Positions 15,296 through 23,284 of a stretch of DNA of 24,594 nt are shown in pieces. Source of the DNA: Bacillota bacterium (GTDB lineage: Bacteria; Bacillota; Clostridia; Lachnospirales; Lachnospiraceae); contig JAIIAN010000019.1 in NCBI GenBank assembly GCA_022717655.1, positions 1 through 24,594 on the forward strand, given 5' to 3'. The position numbers and the translations under genes are program-made. Every line of letters starts with the position of its first letter. The stretch's first letter is position 1. The notes under the pieces were generated by a model. It ran no database searches and was not told the DNA's origin. It saw only the letters and a list, made by a program, of their open reading frames with translations.

Positions 15296-15664
15296 TTAGA
15301 ATTCTAACCCAGCTTCTCTTGCTGCGTCTGCTAATGCTTTGATTTTTCCCTGATATATAAAGCCACCTCTATCAAAGACAACTTCTTTGATTCCTGCTTC
15401 AACTGCTTTCTTACCGATTACAGTTCCTAAATATGCTGCTGCATCAACGTTATTGGTTTTTTCTAATTCTGCTTTTACTTCTTTCTGAGTAGTAGAAGCG
15501 GAAACCAGAGTTTTTCCAATGGTATCGTCAATAATCTGAGCATACATATGATTATTGCTGCGGAAAACTGCTAAACGCGGAGTTGTAGCTGTACCGCTCA
15601 GATGATTACGTAATCTTCTATGCTTTTTTGCGCGAACTTTCGCTCTTGATACTTTACTAACCAT
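15296..15664 (-). CDS. rplR: 50S ribosomal protein L18
   Basis: L18 binds 5S rRNA together with L5 and anchors it in the central protuberance. At 122 residues it has the basic N-terminal tail (MVSKVSRAKVRAKKHRRLRN), RLAVFRSNNHMYAQIIDD, and a C-terminal DRGGFIYQGKIKALADAAREAGLEF. AAGGAGAG precedes the start. Normal order between L6 and S5. Confidence 0.98.
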   Translation of the reverse strand: MVSKVSRAKVRAKKHRRLRNHLSGTATTPRLAVFRSNNHMYAQIIDDTIGKTLVSASTTQKEVKAELEKTNNVDAAAYLGTVIGKKAVEAGIKEVVFDRGGFIYQGKIKALADAAREAGLEF

Positions 15665-15681
15665 TTTTGCACTCTCCTTAA

Positions 15682-16221
15682 TTATTTCTTACCAGTTTTA
15701 CCAACTTTACGTCTGATAACTTCATCAGCATATTTAATACCTTTACCTTTGTAAGGTTCCGGTCTTCTCTTATCTCTGATTTCAGCAGCGTACTGGCCAA
15801 CTTTTTCTTTATCAATACCTTTAACAACGATCTTGTTTCCATCAACTGTAGATTCAAGACCTTCTGGGTCTTCCATTTCTACCGGATGAGAATATCCTAA
15901 AGAAAGAACAAGTTTCTTTCCCTGTTTCTGAGCTCTGTAACCTACACCGTTAACTTCCAGAGTTTTTTCATATCCCTGGCTTACACCGATTACCATGTTC
16001 TGAATCAGTGTTCTTGTTAATCCGTGTAAGGATTTCATTTTCTTTAAATCGTTTGGTCTTGTAACAACTACCTGACCATCTTCTAATTTGATTGACATTT
16101 CTGTTGGTAACGCTTTTTCAAGTGTTCCTTTTGGACCTTTTACAGTCACTACATTGTTCTCAGCAATTTTAACTTCTACGCCTGCCGGAACTTCTACTGG
16201 ATGTCTTCCGATACGTGACAT
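15682..16221 (-). CDS. rplF: 50S ribosomal protein L6
   Basis: L6 sits near the factor-binding site of the large subunit. The 179-residue protein has two related domains, MSRIGRHPVEVPAGVEV with VKGPKGTL at the start, and the C-terminal KRRPEPYKGKGIKYADE diagnostic segment. The start has AAGGAGG about nine bases upstream. A 92-nt gap separates it from rpsH, with only a weak AGTAC/GTACT repeat in it. Confidence 0.98.
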   Translation of the reverse strand: MSRIGRHPVEVPAGVEVKIAENNVVTVKGPKGTLEKALPTEMSIKLEDGQVVVTRPNDLKKMKSLHGLTRTLIQNMVIGVSQGYEKTLEVNGVGYRAQKQGKKLVLSLGYSHPVEMEDPEGLESTVDGNKIVVKGIDKEKVGQYAAEIRDKRRPEPYKGKGIKYADEVIRRKVGKTGKK

Positions 16222-16313
16222 TCTTAATTTCCTCCTTACTTAAATTTTCGGAAAGGCCTATTATGGTTCCTCTCTGTTTTCAGTACTTCTTAGTCTGCTG
16301 TACTTAGCTTAGA

Positions 16314-16715
16314 TTACCAAACAAATGCTAATACTTCGCCGCCTACATGCAGTTTTCTTGCTTCTTTGTCTGTAATAACGCCCTGGTTTGTAGACAGAAT
16401 AGCAATACCCAGTCCACCCAGAACTCTAGGAATTTCCTGGCTTCCCGCATATACACGGAGACCTGGTTTAGAAATTCTCTTAAGACCTGTGATAATTTTT
16501 TCGTTCTTGTCTGCACCGTATTTCAGTGTGATATGGATTGTTTTGAATACTCCATCTTCAAGAACTTCGTATTTTGTAATATATCCTTCTTTTAAAAGGA
16601 TTTCTGCGATAGCAAGTTTCATTTTAGATGCCGGAACATCTACTGTGTCATGTTTTGCAGTGTTTGCATTACGAATTCTAGTAAGCATATCTGCGATTGG
16701 ATCGCTCATTGTCAT
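16314..16715 (-). CDS. rpsH: 30S ribosomal protein S8
   Basis: S8 is a primary binder of the 16S central domain. The 133-residue protein shows MTMSDPIADMLTRIRNANTAKHD, GLKRISKPGLRVY and the C-terminal GVITDKEARKLHVGGEVLAFVW. The first of two close ATGs is chosen because AGGAGG lies eight bases before it. In E. coli S8 represses the spc operon by binding its mRNA near rplE. Here a long hairpin lies just upstream of rpsH itself. Confidence 0.98.
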   Translation of the reverse strand: MTMSDPIADMLTRIRNANTAKHDTVDVPASKMKLAIAEILLKEGYITKYEVLEDGVFKTIHITLKYGADKNEKIITGLKRISKPGLRVYAGSQEIPRVLGGLGIAILSTNQGVITDKEARKLHVGGEVLAFVW

Positions 16716-16779
16716 GATAGTTTCCTCCTATAATTTAGACTTTTCATGTGAAATTAATAATTTATATTGTAACGACCCG

Positions 16780-16838
16780 GCACTAAGTGAAGTCTGCCGT
16801 AAGGCAGAGACTTCTCTTAAGTGGCTTATGGTCACTTA
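16780..16838 (-). promoter_or_regulatory. Mutually exclusive hairpins between rpsN and rpsH
   Basis: On the minus strand a first hairpin TAAGTG-(9 nt)-CACTTA (16833-16838 with 16818-16823) competes with a second, longer one (16780-16823). In the second, CACTTAAG and GAAGTCTCTGCC pair with GGCAGACTTC and CTTAGTG around a TTAC loop, about 17 bp with small bulges. The shared CACTTAAG arm means only one can form fully. No U-run follows. Confidence 0.6.
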
Positions 16839-16852
16839 CTTACATTTTCGGC

Positions 16853-17038
16853 TTACCAGGAAGCTTTTTTAACTCCCGGGATCTGACCTTTGTATGCTAA
16901 TTCACGGAAACAAATTCTGCAGATTCCGTATTTTCTTAAATAAGCATGTGGACGTCCACAGATTCTGCAACGATTGTATTCTCTTGTGGAGAATTTCTGT
17001 TTACGCTGCTGTTTTACTTTCATTGCTGTTTTAGCCAT
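16853..17038 (-). CDS. rpsN: 30S ribosomal protein S14, zinc type (type Z)
   Basis: A 61-residue S14 of the head of the small subunit, in the short zinc-binding form, with C24-x2-C27 and C40-x2-C43 in the context RCRICGRPHAYLRKYGICRICF. The end GQIPGVKKASW is diagnostic. AGGAGG precedes the ATG. It is in its usual place between L5 and S8, with no zinc-free paralogue in view. Confidence 0.98.
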   Translation of the reverse strand: MAKTAMKVKQQRKQKFSTREYNRCRICGRPHAYLRKYGICRICFRELAYKGQIPGVKKASW

Positions 17039-17056
17039 GAATTTTCCCTCCTATAA

Positions 17057-17596
17057 TTATTTTGCGAATGGCATGTTAAATAATGTCAATAATTCACGGG
17101 CTTCTTCGTCTGTCTTTGCAGTTGTAACGAAAATGATATCCATACCTCTTACTTTATCGACTTTATCATATTCCACTTCCGGGAAAATTAACTGCTCTTT
17201 GATTCCGAGTGCGTAGTTACCTCTTCCATCGAATGCGTTAGGATTAACGCCGCGGAAGTCACGTACTCGTGGCAGTGCTAAGTTAATAAGGCGGTCTGCA
17301 AATTCATACATTTTTTCGCCTCTTAAGGTTACTTTACAACCAATCGGCATACCTTCACGAATTTTGAAGTTTGCGATTGAATTTTTAGCTTTTGTTGTAA
17401 CAGCTTTCTGACCTGTAATTAATTCCATATCAGCTACAGCTGCGTCTAACAGTTTAGCGTTATCTTTGGCTTCACCTACACCCATGTTAACAACGATTTT
17501 GTCGAGTTTCGGCACTTCCATGATATTCTTATAACCAAACTTTTTGATCATAGCGTCTACGATCTCATTTTTGTATGTTTCTTTCAGTCTGCTCAC
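17057..17596 (-). CDS. rplE: 50S ribosomal protein L5
   Basis: L5 binds 5S rRNA and contacts P-site tRNA. The 179 residues include MEVPKLDKIVVNMGVGEA, REGMPIGCKVTLRGEKMYEFADRL, and DFRGVNPNAFDGRGNYALGIKEQ, all diagnostic. The start codon is GTG, with GAGGAGG about ten bases upstream, and gives MSRLKETYKNE, the family N-terminus. Confidence 0.98.
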   Translation of the reverse strand: MSRLKETYKNEIVDAMIKKFGYKNIMEVPKLDKIVVNMGVGEAKDNAKLLDAAVADMELITGQKAVTTKAKNSIANFKIREGMPIGCKVTLRGEKMYEFADRLINLALPRVRDFRGVNPNAFDGRGNYALGIKEQLIFPEVEYDKVDKVRGMDIIFVTTAKTDEEARELLTLFNMPFAK

Positions 17597-17617
17597 TTTA
17601 AATGGCCTCCTCTCTTA

Positions 17618-17929
17618 TTAATCGATTACTTTGCCTGTAGTTTTGGCGAAACGTACTTTCTTGTCACCTTCCATTTTGAAGCCAATACGAGTTGCTTTGC
17701 CTTCATGCATAACCATTACGTTAGATGCATCAAGCCATGCTTCTTTCTCTACAATACCGCCCTGCTGATTTGCCATGGATGGTTTTGTGTGTTTTGTGAC
17801 CATATTTACGCCTTCTACCAGAACAGCACCTTTTTTCGGATTAACAGAGATTACTTTTCCTTCTTTGTCTTTATCTTTACCAGCGATAACTTTAACAGTA
17901 TCACCTTTTTTAATTTTAAATGTTGACAT
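17618..17929 (-). CDS. rplX: 50S ribosomal protein L24
   Basis: L24 is an assembly initiator that binds the 5' region of 23S rRNA. It has the KOW motif at the N-terminus (IKKGDTVKVIAGKDKDKEGKVISV) and a NMVTKHTKPS segment. The length of 103 residues is normal. AGGAGG lies just before the ATG, and 10 nt separate it from rplN. Confidence 0.98.
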   Translation of the reverse strand: MSTFKIKKGDTVKVIAGKDKDKEGKVISVNPKKGAVLVEGVNMVTKHTKPSMANQQGGIVEKEAWLDASNVMVMHEGKATRIGFKMEGDKKVRFAKTTGKVID

Positions 17930-17939
17930 CAGGTACCTC

Positions 17940-18308
17940 CTATAATACTTCCGGAGCTAAGGAAACAATTTTCATAAACTGTTTATCACGAAGCTCTCTA
18001 GCTACTGGTCCAAAAATACGAGTTCCTTTTGGTGTTTTATCATCTTTGATGATTACAGCAGCGTTTTCATCGAACTTGATGTAAGAACCGTCTTTACGAC
18101 GAACTCCTTTTACAGTACGAACTACAACAGCTTTAACTACATCACCTTTTTTAACAACGCCACCTGGTGTTGCATCTTTAACAGTAGCAACGATTACATC
18201 ACCGATGTTCGCATATCTTCTTGTAGAACCACCCATAACACGGATGCAGAGGATTTCTTTTGCACCTGTATTGTCAGCGACTCTAAGTCTACTTTCCTGT
18301 TGAATCAT
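17940..18308 (-). CDS. rplN: 50S ribosomal protein L14
   Basis: L14 lies at the subunit interface and contacts 16S rRNA. The start MIQQESRLRVADNTGAKEILCIRVMGG, the VVVRTVKGVRRKDGSYIKFDENA stretch and the RIFGPVARELR end are nearly invariant in bacteria. The 122 residues match the family length exactly. AAGGAGGAA precedes the ATG. Confidence 0.99.
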   Translation of the reverse strand: MIQQESRLRVADNTGAKEILCIRVMGGSTRRYANIGDVIVATVKDATPGGVVKKGDVVKAVVVRTVKGVRRKDGSYIKFDENAAVIIKDDKTPKGTRIFGPVARELRDKQFMKIVSLAPEVL

Positions 18309-18329
18309 GCTTAGATTCCTCCTTACGAA

Positions 18330-18584
18330 TTATTTAGCTCTTTCTACTACTTCAACAAGTCTCCATCTCTTATCTTTAGAGAGCGGTCTTGTTTCCATAA
18401 CTTTTACAGTATCACCGATATGACATGTGTTTTCTTCATCATGTGCTTTCAGTTTATATGTTCTCTTCACGATTTTTTTGTAAAGAGGATGTTTTACATG
18501 GTCTTCGATAGCTACAACGATAGTTTTATCCATCTTATCGCTTACTACTTTACCAACACGTGTTTTTCTAAGATTTCTTTCCAC
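18330..18584 (-). CDS. rpsQ: 30S ribosomal protein S17
   Basis: S17 is a primary binder of the 16S 5' domain with an OB fold. The 84 residues carry RKTRVGKVVSDKMDKTIVVAI, HPLYKKIVKRTYKLKAHDE and the METRPLSKDKRWRLVEVVE end. The start codon is GTG with AAGGAGG seven bases upstream. Confidence 0.98.
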   Translation of the reverse strand: MERNLRKTRVGKVVSDKMDKTIVVAIEDHVKHPLYKKIVKRTYKLKAHDEENTCHIGDTVKVMETRPLSKDKRWRLVEVVERAK

Positions 18585-18596
18585 GATTATGCCTCC

Positions 18597-18809
18597 TTAA
18601 TTATTCGCTGTGTTTGCCTTCTGAGCAATCAGTGTCTGAATTCTGGCAATATTTCTGCGAACCTCTTTGATTCTGCTTGTATTGTCTAATTGATTGGTTG
18701 CATTCTGAAATCTCAAATTAAAGAGTTCCTTTTTAGCAGCTACTAATTCTTCCTGTAATTCTGCAGCTGATTTTGTCTTTAAATCTTCTACATAATTTTT
18801 AATTTTCAC
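18597..18809 (-). CDS. rpmC: 50S ribosomal protein L29
   Basis: L29 lies near the exit tunnel where nascent-chain factors dock. The helical-hairpin protein shows ELQEELVAAKKELFNLRFQNATNQLDNTSRIKEVRRNIARIQT. I choose the GTG at 18809 (70 residues, family N-terminus MKIKNYVEDLK) because AAGGCGG lies eight bases before it; an earlier in-frame GTG at 18818 touches that site. The gene overlaps rplP by 11 nt, so it is translationally coupled. Confidence 0.96.
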   Translation of the reverse strand: MKIKNYVEDLKTKSAAELQEELVAAKKELFNLRFQNATNQLDNTSRIKEVRRNIARIQTLIAQKANTANN

Positions 18810-19236
18810 TGTTATCACCGCCTTCTAAGTCTGCACGAGAAACGATTTTACATTTACATGGTAACTTGTGCATAGCAAGACGCAATGCTTCGCGAGCTGT
18901 TTCTTCCGGAACGCCTGCGATTTCGAACATTACTCTGCCTGGCTTTACAACTGCTACCCAGTATTCTAAGGCACCTTTACCGGAACCCATACGTGTTTCT
19001 GCTGGTTTTGCTGTTACAGGTTTATCTGGGAAAATTTTAATCCAAACTTTACCACCACGTTTGATATAACGTGTCATAGCAACACGGGCTGCTTCGATCT
19101 GGTTGGAACGAATCCAGCATGGTTCTGTAGAAACCAAACCGAATTCACCGTAATTGATTTTATTTCCTCTAGTTGCTTTTCCTCTCATGGTACCGCGGAA
19201 TTGTTTACGACGTTTTACTCTTTTTGGCATTAACAT
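18799..19236 (-). CDS. rplP: 50S ribosomal protein L16
   Basis: L16 helps form the A-tRNA site of the large subunit. The 145-residue protein starts MLMPKRVKRRKQFRGTMRGKATRG and has MGSGKGALEYWVAVVKPGR, diagnostic of bacterial L16. It starts two bases after the rpsC stop, with a GGAAGGGAG somewhat far upstream, so coupling to rpsC probably matters. Confidence 0.98.
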   Translation of the reverse strand: MLMPKRVKRRKQFRGTMRGKATRGNKINYGEFGLVSTEPCWIRSNQIEAARVAMTRYIKRGGKVWIKIFPDKPVTAKPAETRMGSGKGALEYWVAVVKPGRVMFEIAGVPEETAREALRLAMHKLPCKCKIVSRADLEGGDNSEN

Positions 19237-19238
19237 AA

Positions 19239-19895
19239 TTATTTATCGCTCCCTTCCTTAGTTCCTTTAGTTGGAAGTACTTCGCCATTGTAGATCCATG
19301 CTTTAACACCAACTTTACCATAAGTTGTGTCAGCTTCGGCGAAACCGTAATCGATATCTGCTCTTAATGTCTGAAGCGGGATATTTCCTTCGCTGTAGAA
19401 CTCTGTACGAGCCATATCAGCACCACCAAGACGTCCGGATACGGATGTTTTGATACCTTTTGCTCCTGCTTTCATTGTTCTGGACATTGTAGATTTCATT
19501 GCACGACGGAAAGAAATACGATTCTCTAACTGAAGTGCGATGTTTTCAGCTACTAACTGAGCATCTTTATCTGGTCTTTTTACTTCTTTAATGTCTACAA
19601 TTAATTTTTTATCTGTATATTTCTGTAATTCAGCTTTCACTTTTTCGATTTCTGAACCGCCTTTACCGATTACAACACCTGGTTTAGCAGTATAGATAAT
19701 CACTTTAACTCTGTCAGATGCTCTTTCGATTTCGATTTTAGAAACACCTGCGCTGTATAATTTCTTTTTCAGGAAAGTTCTGATGTTGTAGTCTTCAACT
19801 AAGTTATCAGCGAAATCTCCTTCAGCGTACCATTTGGAATCCCAATCTTTGATAACGCCGACTCTCAGTCCATGTGGGTTAACTTTCTGTCCCAT
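19239..19895 (-). CDS. rpsC: 30S ribosomal protein S3
   Basis: S3 forms part of the mRNA entry tunnel and helicase. The 218 residues show MGQKVNPHGLRVG, a KH RNA-binding domain with VIGKGGSEIEKVKAEL (about 75-90), and a C-terminal domain with GRLGGADMARTEFYSEG and GKVGVKAWIYNGEVLP. AAGGAGGA precedes the ATG. Confidence 0.99.
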   Translation of the reverse strand: MGQKVNPHGLRVGVIKDWDSKWYAEGDFADNLVEDYNIRTFLKKKLYSAGVSKIEIERASDRVKVIIYTAKPGVVIGKGGSEIEKVKAELQKYTDKKLIVDIKEVKRPDKDAQLVAENIALQLENRISFRRAMKSTMSRTMKAGAKGIKTSVSGRLGGADMARTEFYSEGNIPLQTLRADIDYGFAEADTTYGKVGVKAWIYNGEVLPTKGTKEGSDK

Positions 19896-19906
19896 GATAG
19901 TCCTCC

Positions 19907-20293
19907 TTATCTCTCATCCAACACAACGGTAATGTGGCAGTTTCTCTTTTCGATTCTGTATGCTCTACCCTGTGCTCTTGGTTTGATTCTCTTCATGGTC
20001 GGTGCTTTGTTAGCGTAGCACTCTGCAACATAAAGGTTCTCTGGGTTCATTCCATTATTGTTTTCAGCATTAGCAACTGCTGATTCAAGTAATTTTTTGA
20101 TTACGCTGGAAGCGTATCTTGGGTTGTATGTTAAGATACCAAGTGCTGTCTGAACATCTTTTCCACGAATTACATCCAGTACATAGCAAGCTTTCTGTAC
20201 GGACATTCTAGCGTAGGATAATTTTGCAGACGGTCTTGTATCTTTATTAGCATTTCTTGCTCTTTTGATCTGACTTCTATGTCCTTTAGCCAT
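19907..20293 (-). CDS. rplV: 50S ribosomal protein L22
   Basis: L22 reaches into the exit tunnel through a beta-hairpin. The 128-residue protein includes SYARMSVQKACYVLDVIRGK, SAVANAENNNGMNPENLYVAE and the tunnel hairpin PTMKRIKPRAQGRAYRIEKR. The hairpin looks normal, with no insertion of the kind linked to macrolide resistance. GGAGG lies eight bases before the ATG. Confidence 0.98.
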   Translation of the reverse strand: MAKGHRSQIKRARNANKDTRPSAKLSYARMSVQKACYVLDVIRGKDVQTALGILTYNPRYASSVIKKLLESAVANAENNNGMNPENLYVAECYANKAPTMKRIKPRAQGRAYRIEKRNCHITVVLDER

Positions 20294-20316
20294 GATAAAA
20301 GCCTCCTTCTAAAATA

Positions 20317-20598
20317 TTAGCGAACACCTGATTTTTTCTCGTCTTTGCCGTGTCCTCTGTATGTTCTGGTTGCAACAAACTCTCCGAGTTTATGTCCAAC
20401 CATATCTTCTGTAACATATACCGGCACATGTTTTCTTCCGTCATGGACAGCAATTGTATGTCCAACGAATGAAGGGAAGATTGTAGAACGACGTGACCAG
20501 GTCTTAATAACTGTTTTATCTCCAGCAGCATTCATAGCATCTACTTTTTTCAGTAAGCTTTCATCTGCGAAAGGTCCTTTTTTTAATGAACGAGCCAT
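20317..20598 (-). CDS. rpsS: 30S ribosomal protein S19
   Basis: S19 lies in the head of the small subunit and pairs with S13. MARSLKKGPFADESLLKKV, TWSRRSTIFPSFVGHTIAVHDGRKHVPVYVTEDMVGHKLGEF and TRTYRGHGKDEK are diagnostic. The length of 93 residues is normal. Confidence 0.99.
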   Translation of the reverse strand: MARSLKKGPFADESLLKKVDAMNAAGDKTVIKTWSRRSTIFPSFVGHTIAVHDGRKHVPVYVTEDMVGHKLGEFVATRTYRGHGKDEKKSGVR

Positions 20599-20611
20599 TA
20601 GTCTTACCTCC

Positions 20612-21457
20612 TTATTTTGCTAATGTTTTACCATCTCTTCTTCTTACAATATACTTGTTAGACTGTTTGTTTTTCTTTCTTGTCTTCAAGCCAAGAGCCG
20701 GTTTACCCCATGGAGTACATGGACCTGGACGGCCGATACCGGTCTTACCTTCACCACCACCATGTGGATGGTCATTCGGGTTCATTACAGAACCACGAAC
20801 TGTAGGTCTGATACCCATGTGACGTTTACGTCCTGCTTTACCAATGTTGATAAGGCTGTGCTCGCCATTTCCTACTACACCAATAGTAGCACGGCAGTTA
20901 ATCGGAACCATTCTCATTTCGCCTGATGGCAGACGAAGTGTAGCGTATTTGCCTTCTTTAGCCATTAACTGTGCACCGTTACCAGCGGAACGAACTAACT
21001 GTCCACCTTTTCCGGCGTACATTTCAATATTGTGAACCATTGTACCAACCGGGATTTCAGAAAGCGGTAAGCAGTTACCAACACGGATTTCAGCGTTTGC
21101 TCCGTTCATAACTTTCATACCAACTTTAAGTCCTTCTGGTGCAAGGATATATGCTTTTTCACCGTCAGCGTAGCAGATTAATGCAATGTTTGCTGTTCTG
21201 TTCGGGTCATATTCGATTGTTTTAACTGTTGCCGGAATATCATCTTTCTTTCTCTTGAAGTCGATGATTCTGTATTTTCTTCTGCTTCCGCCACCGCGGT
21301 GTCTTACTGTAATTTTACCCTGATTATTACGTCCAGCGTTTTTATTTAAGGACACTACCAGAGACTTCTCAGGTGTTGCTGTTGTGATTTCTGTGAAATC
21401 AGAACCTGTCATGTGTCTTCTGGAAGGTGTATATGGGTTATAAGATTTAATTCCCAT
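20612..21457 (-). CDS. rplB: 50S ribosomal protein L2
   Basis: L2 is central to the peptidyl transferase region and subunit joining. It shows MGIKSYNPYTPSRRHMTGSDF at the start, RHRGGGSRRKYRIIDFKR, and the functional C-terminal PNDHPHGGGEGKTGIGRP. The ATG at 21457 is chosen because AAAGGAGA lies seven to ten bases before it and it begins the family N-terminus, giving 281 residues; the frame is open to 21502 but that part is leader. A 132-nt gap with stacked hairpins lies upstream. Confidence 0.98.
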   Translation of the reverse strand: MGIKSYNPYTPSRRHMTGSDFTEITTATPEKSLVVSLNKNAGRNNQGKITVRHRGGGSRRKYRIIDFKRKKDDIPATVKTIEYDPNRTANIALICYADGEKAYILAPEGLKVGMKVMNGANAEIRVGNCLPLSEIPVGTMVHNIEMYAGKGGQLVRSAGNGAQLMAKEGKYATLRLPSGEMRMVPINCRATIGVVGNGEHSLINIGKAGRKRHMGIRPTVRGSVMNPNDHPHGGGEGKTGIGRPGPCTPWGKPALGLKTRKKNKQSNKYIVRRRDGKTLAK

Positions 21458-21478
21458 TACTGTCTCTCCTTTCATTGT

Positions 21479-21558
21479 AACGCCGTAAGCGTTGTGTACC
21501 AACGCATCCTGGCGTTTGTTGCCTGCAGTTAAATATTGGATTACTTTTTCTTAACTGC
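21479..21558 (-). promoter_or_regulatory. Stacked hairpins between rplW and rplB
   Basis: Reading the minus strand, GCAGTTAA pairs with TTAACTGC (21551-21558 with 21525-21532). Next AACGCC (21511-21516) pairs with GGCGTT (21479-21484), enclosing GCGTTG-GTACA-CAACGC (21489-21505). The nested hairpin ends about ten bases before the rplB Shine-Dalgarno. There is no U-run. Confidence 0.6.
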
Positions 21559-21589
21559 ACTTTTCATATTTTCAGTCAAACTCTTAATC

Positions 21590-21889
21590 TTATAAACCTT
21601 CAAAGATTTCAATATCTTTGCTGTCTTCTGTAAGAGTTACAATAGCTTTTTTAGTTTTAGCTGTTTTACCAAATGTCATACCACGTCTTTTTGTTTTACC
21701 ATCAAGGTTCATAGTATTTACATTTTTAACTTTTGTTCCTTCGAACATTTTTTCTACAGCTTCTTTAATCATGGATTTGTTTGCTTCTGTATGAACAAGG
21801 AAAGTATATTTCTTTTCGCCCATAGCAGCCATGCTCTTTTCTGTAACGATTGGTTTCAGAATTACATCATAATACTGTACGTTTGCCAT
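21590..21889 (-). CDS. rplW: 50S ribosomal protein L23
   Basis: L23 is the docking site for trigger factor and SRP at the tunnel exit. The 99-residue protein shows YYDVILKPIVTEKSM, YTFLVHTEANKSMIKEAVEKMF and VKNVNTMNLDGKTKRRGM. Its ATG overlaps the rplD stop by one base, so the two are translationally coupled. Confidence 0.98.
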   Translation of the reverse strand: MANVQYYDVILKPIVTEKSMAAMGEKKYTFLVHTEANKSMIKEAVEKMFEGTKVKNVNTMNLDGKTKRRGMTFGKTAKTKKAIVTLTEDSKDIEIFEGL

Positions 21890-22509
21890 TATGCGTATAC
21901 CTCCTCAATTGAAGCTACAGCAGATTTTGTCAGGATTAAAGTGTTGTATTTCAGGATATCAAATACGTTGATTGTATTTGTGTATGCTGTTACAACATCC
22001 GGAATATTTCTTGTAGATAAAACTACGTTTTTGTTCTCTTCGTTAAGAACTACTAATGCTTTAGAAACATTCAGGTTATTTAATACTGTCTGCATTGCTT
22101 TTGTTTTTGCTTCATCTAATGTTAAATCTTCAAGAACGATTAATTTGTTTTCCTGTACTCTGCTTGTTAAAGCGGATTTCAGAGCCAGTCTTCTTTCTTT
22201 TTTGTTCATTTTAATGCTGTAATCTCTCGGTACTGGAGCGAATACAACACCACCGCCTGTCCACTGCGGAGATCTTGTTGAACCCTGTCTTGCATGACCT
22301 GTTCCTTTCTGTCTCCACGGTTTTCTTCCACCGCCACTAACTTCAGAACGTGTTTTAGCTTTCTGAGTTCCCTGACGATTATTTGCAAGCTGACGAACAA
22401 CAGCTAAGTGCACTAAATGGTCGTTGATTTCAACGCCAAACACTGCATCGTTTAATTCCATTGTTCCAACTTCTTTGCCTTCCATATTATAAACAGATAC
22501 GTTTGCCAT
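21889..22509 (-). CDS. rplD: 50S ribosomal protein L4
   Basis: L4 binds 23S rRNA and lines the tunnel with an extended loop. MANVSVYNMEGKEVGTMEL opens the protein, followed by the loop GRKPWRQKGTGHARQGSTRSPQWTGGG. I choose the ATG at 22509 (206 residues): AAAGGAGG is eight bases before it, while the frame extended to 22530 would start at a TTG and translate that site. In E. coli L4 is the repressor of the S10 operon, so it may act on the leader upstream of rpsJ; this is inference. Confidence 0.97.
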   Translation of the reverse strand: MANVSVYNMEGKEVGTMELNDAVFGVEINDHLVHLAVVRQLANNRQGTQKAKTRSEVSGGGRKPWRQKGTGHARQGSTRSPQWTGGGVVFAPVPRDYSIKMNKKERRLALKSALTSRVQENKLIVLEDLTLDEAKTKAMQTVLNNLNVSKALVVLNEENKNVVLSTRNIPDVVTAYTNTINVFDILKYNTLILTKSAVASIEEVYA

Positions 22510-22538
22510 CTGTGTGTTCCTCCTTTCCAACGAAAACT

Positions 22539-23174
22539 TTATTTAACAGTCTTAACTGTTTCTTTGATTGTTACTAAGGATTTCTTAGGTCCCGGTACAG
22601 AGCCTTTTACAAGAATCAGATTGTTTTCTGCATCTACGCTTACAACTTCAAGATTCTGAACTGTTACTTTAACATGTCCCATCTGTCCTGGCATTTTTTT
22701 GCCTTTGAATACTTTACTTGGGTCAGATGCAGCACCGTTAGAACCTGCATGACGATGGTATTTAGAACCGTGAGCCATAGGTCCTCTGGACTGTCCATGT
22801 CTTTTGATTGCGCCCTGGAAACCTTTACCTTTGCTGATTGCAGTTGCGTCAACTTTGTCTCCTGCTGCAAAAACATCGCATTTGATTTCCTGTCCGAGTG
22901 CCATTTCTTCAGCACCTTCCAGTTTGAATTCTCTTACGAATCTTTTGTAGGAAACACCAGCTTTATCAAAGTGTCCTTTCACTGGTTTGTTAACAAGTTT
23001 TTCTCTCTTGTCAGCGAAACCAACCTGTACTGCACTGTAACCATCATTGTCCTGTGTTTTAACCTGTGTTACTACACATGGACCAGCCTGCAATACAGTT
23101 ACTGGAGTTAAAACTCCGTCTTCGTTGAAGATTTGAGTCATTCCGACTTTAGTAGCTAAAATTGCTTTCTTCAT
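22539..23174 (-). CDS. rplC: 50S ribosomal protein L3
   Basis: L3 begins large-subunit assembly and reaches to the peptidyl transferase centre. MKKAILATKVGMTQIF at the start and KRHGQSRGPMAHGSKYHRHAGSNGA with KMPGQMGHVKVTVQNLEVV are diagnostic. The length of 211 residues is normal. It follows rpsJ after 110 nt in which I see nothing but the ribosome binding site. Confidence 0.99.
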   Translation of the reverse strand: MKKAILATKVGMTQIFNEDGVLTPVTVLQAGPCVVTQVKTQDNDGYSAVQVGFADKREKLVNKPVKGHFDKAGVSYKRFVREFKLEGAEEMALGQEIKCDVFAAGDKVDATAISKGKGFQGAIKRHGQSRGPMAHGSKYHRHAGSNGAASDPSKVFKGKKMPGQMGHVKVTVQNLEVVSVDAENNLILVKGSVPGPKKSLVTIKETVKTVK

Positions 23175-23284
23175 TGTTTACCTCCTGTGATTCTACAGCG
23201 GATTACACTGTGTTGTGCAATCATCCTAGACAGAAAGTTAATATATTTATATCAACCTTGTAAGGATAATTTCTCTTTAAAAAA

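Noticed and set aside
22674..23111. 145-residue plus-strand frame within rplC
   Set aside because: Fully antisense to a highly conserved gene, Cys/Phe-rich shadow composition.
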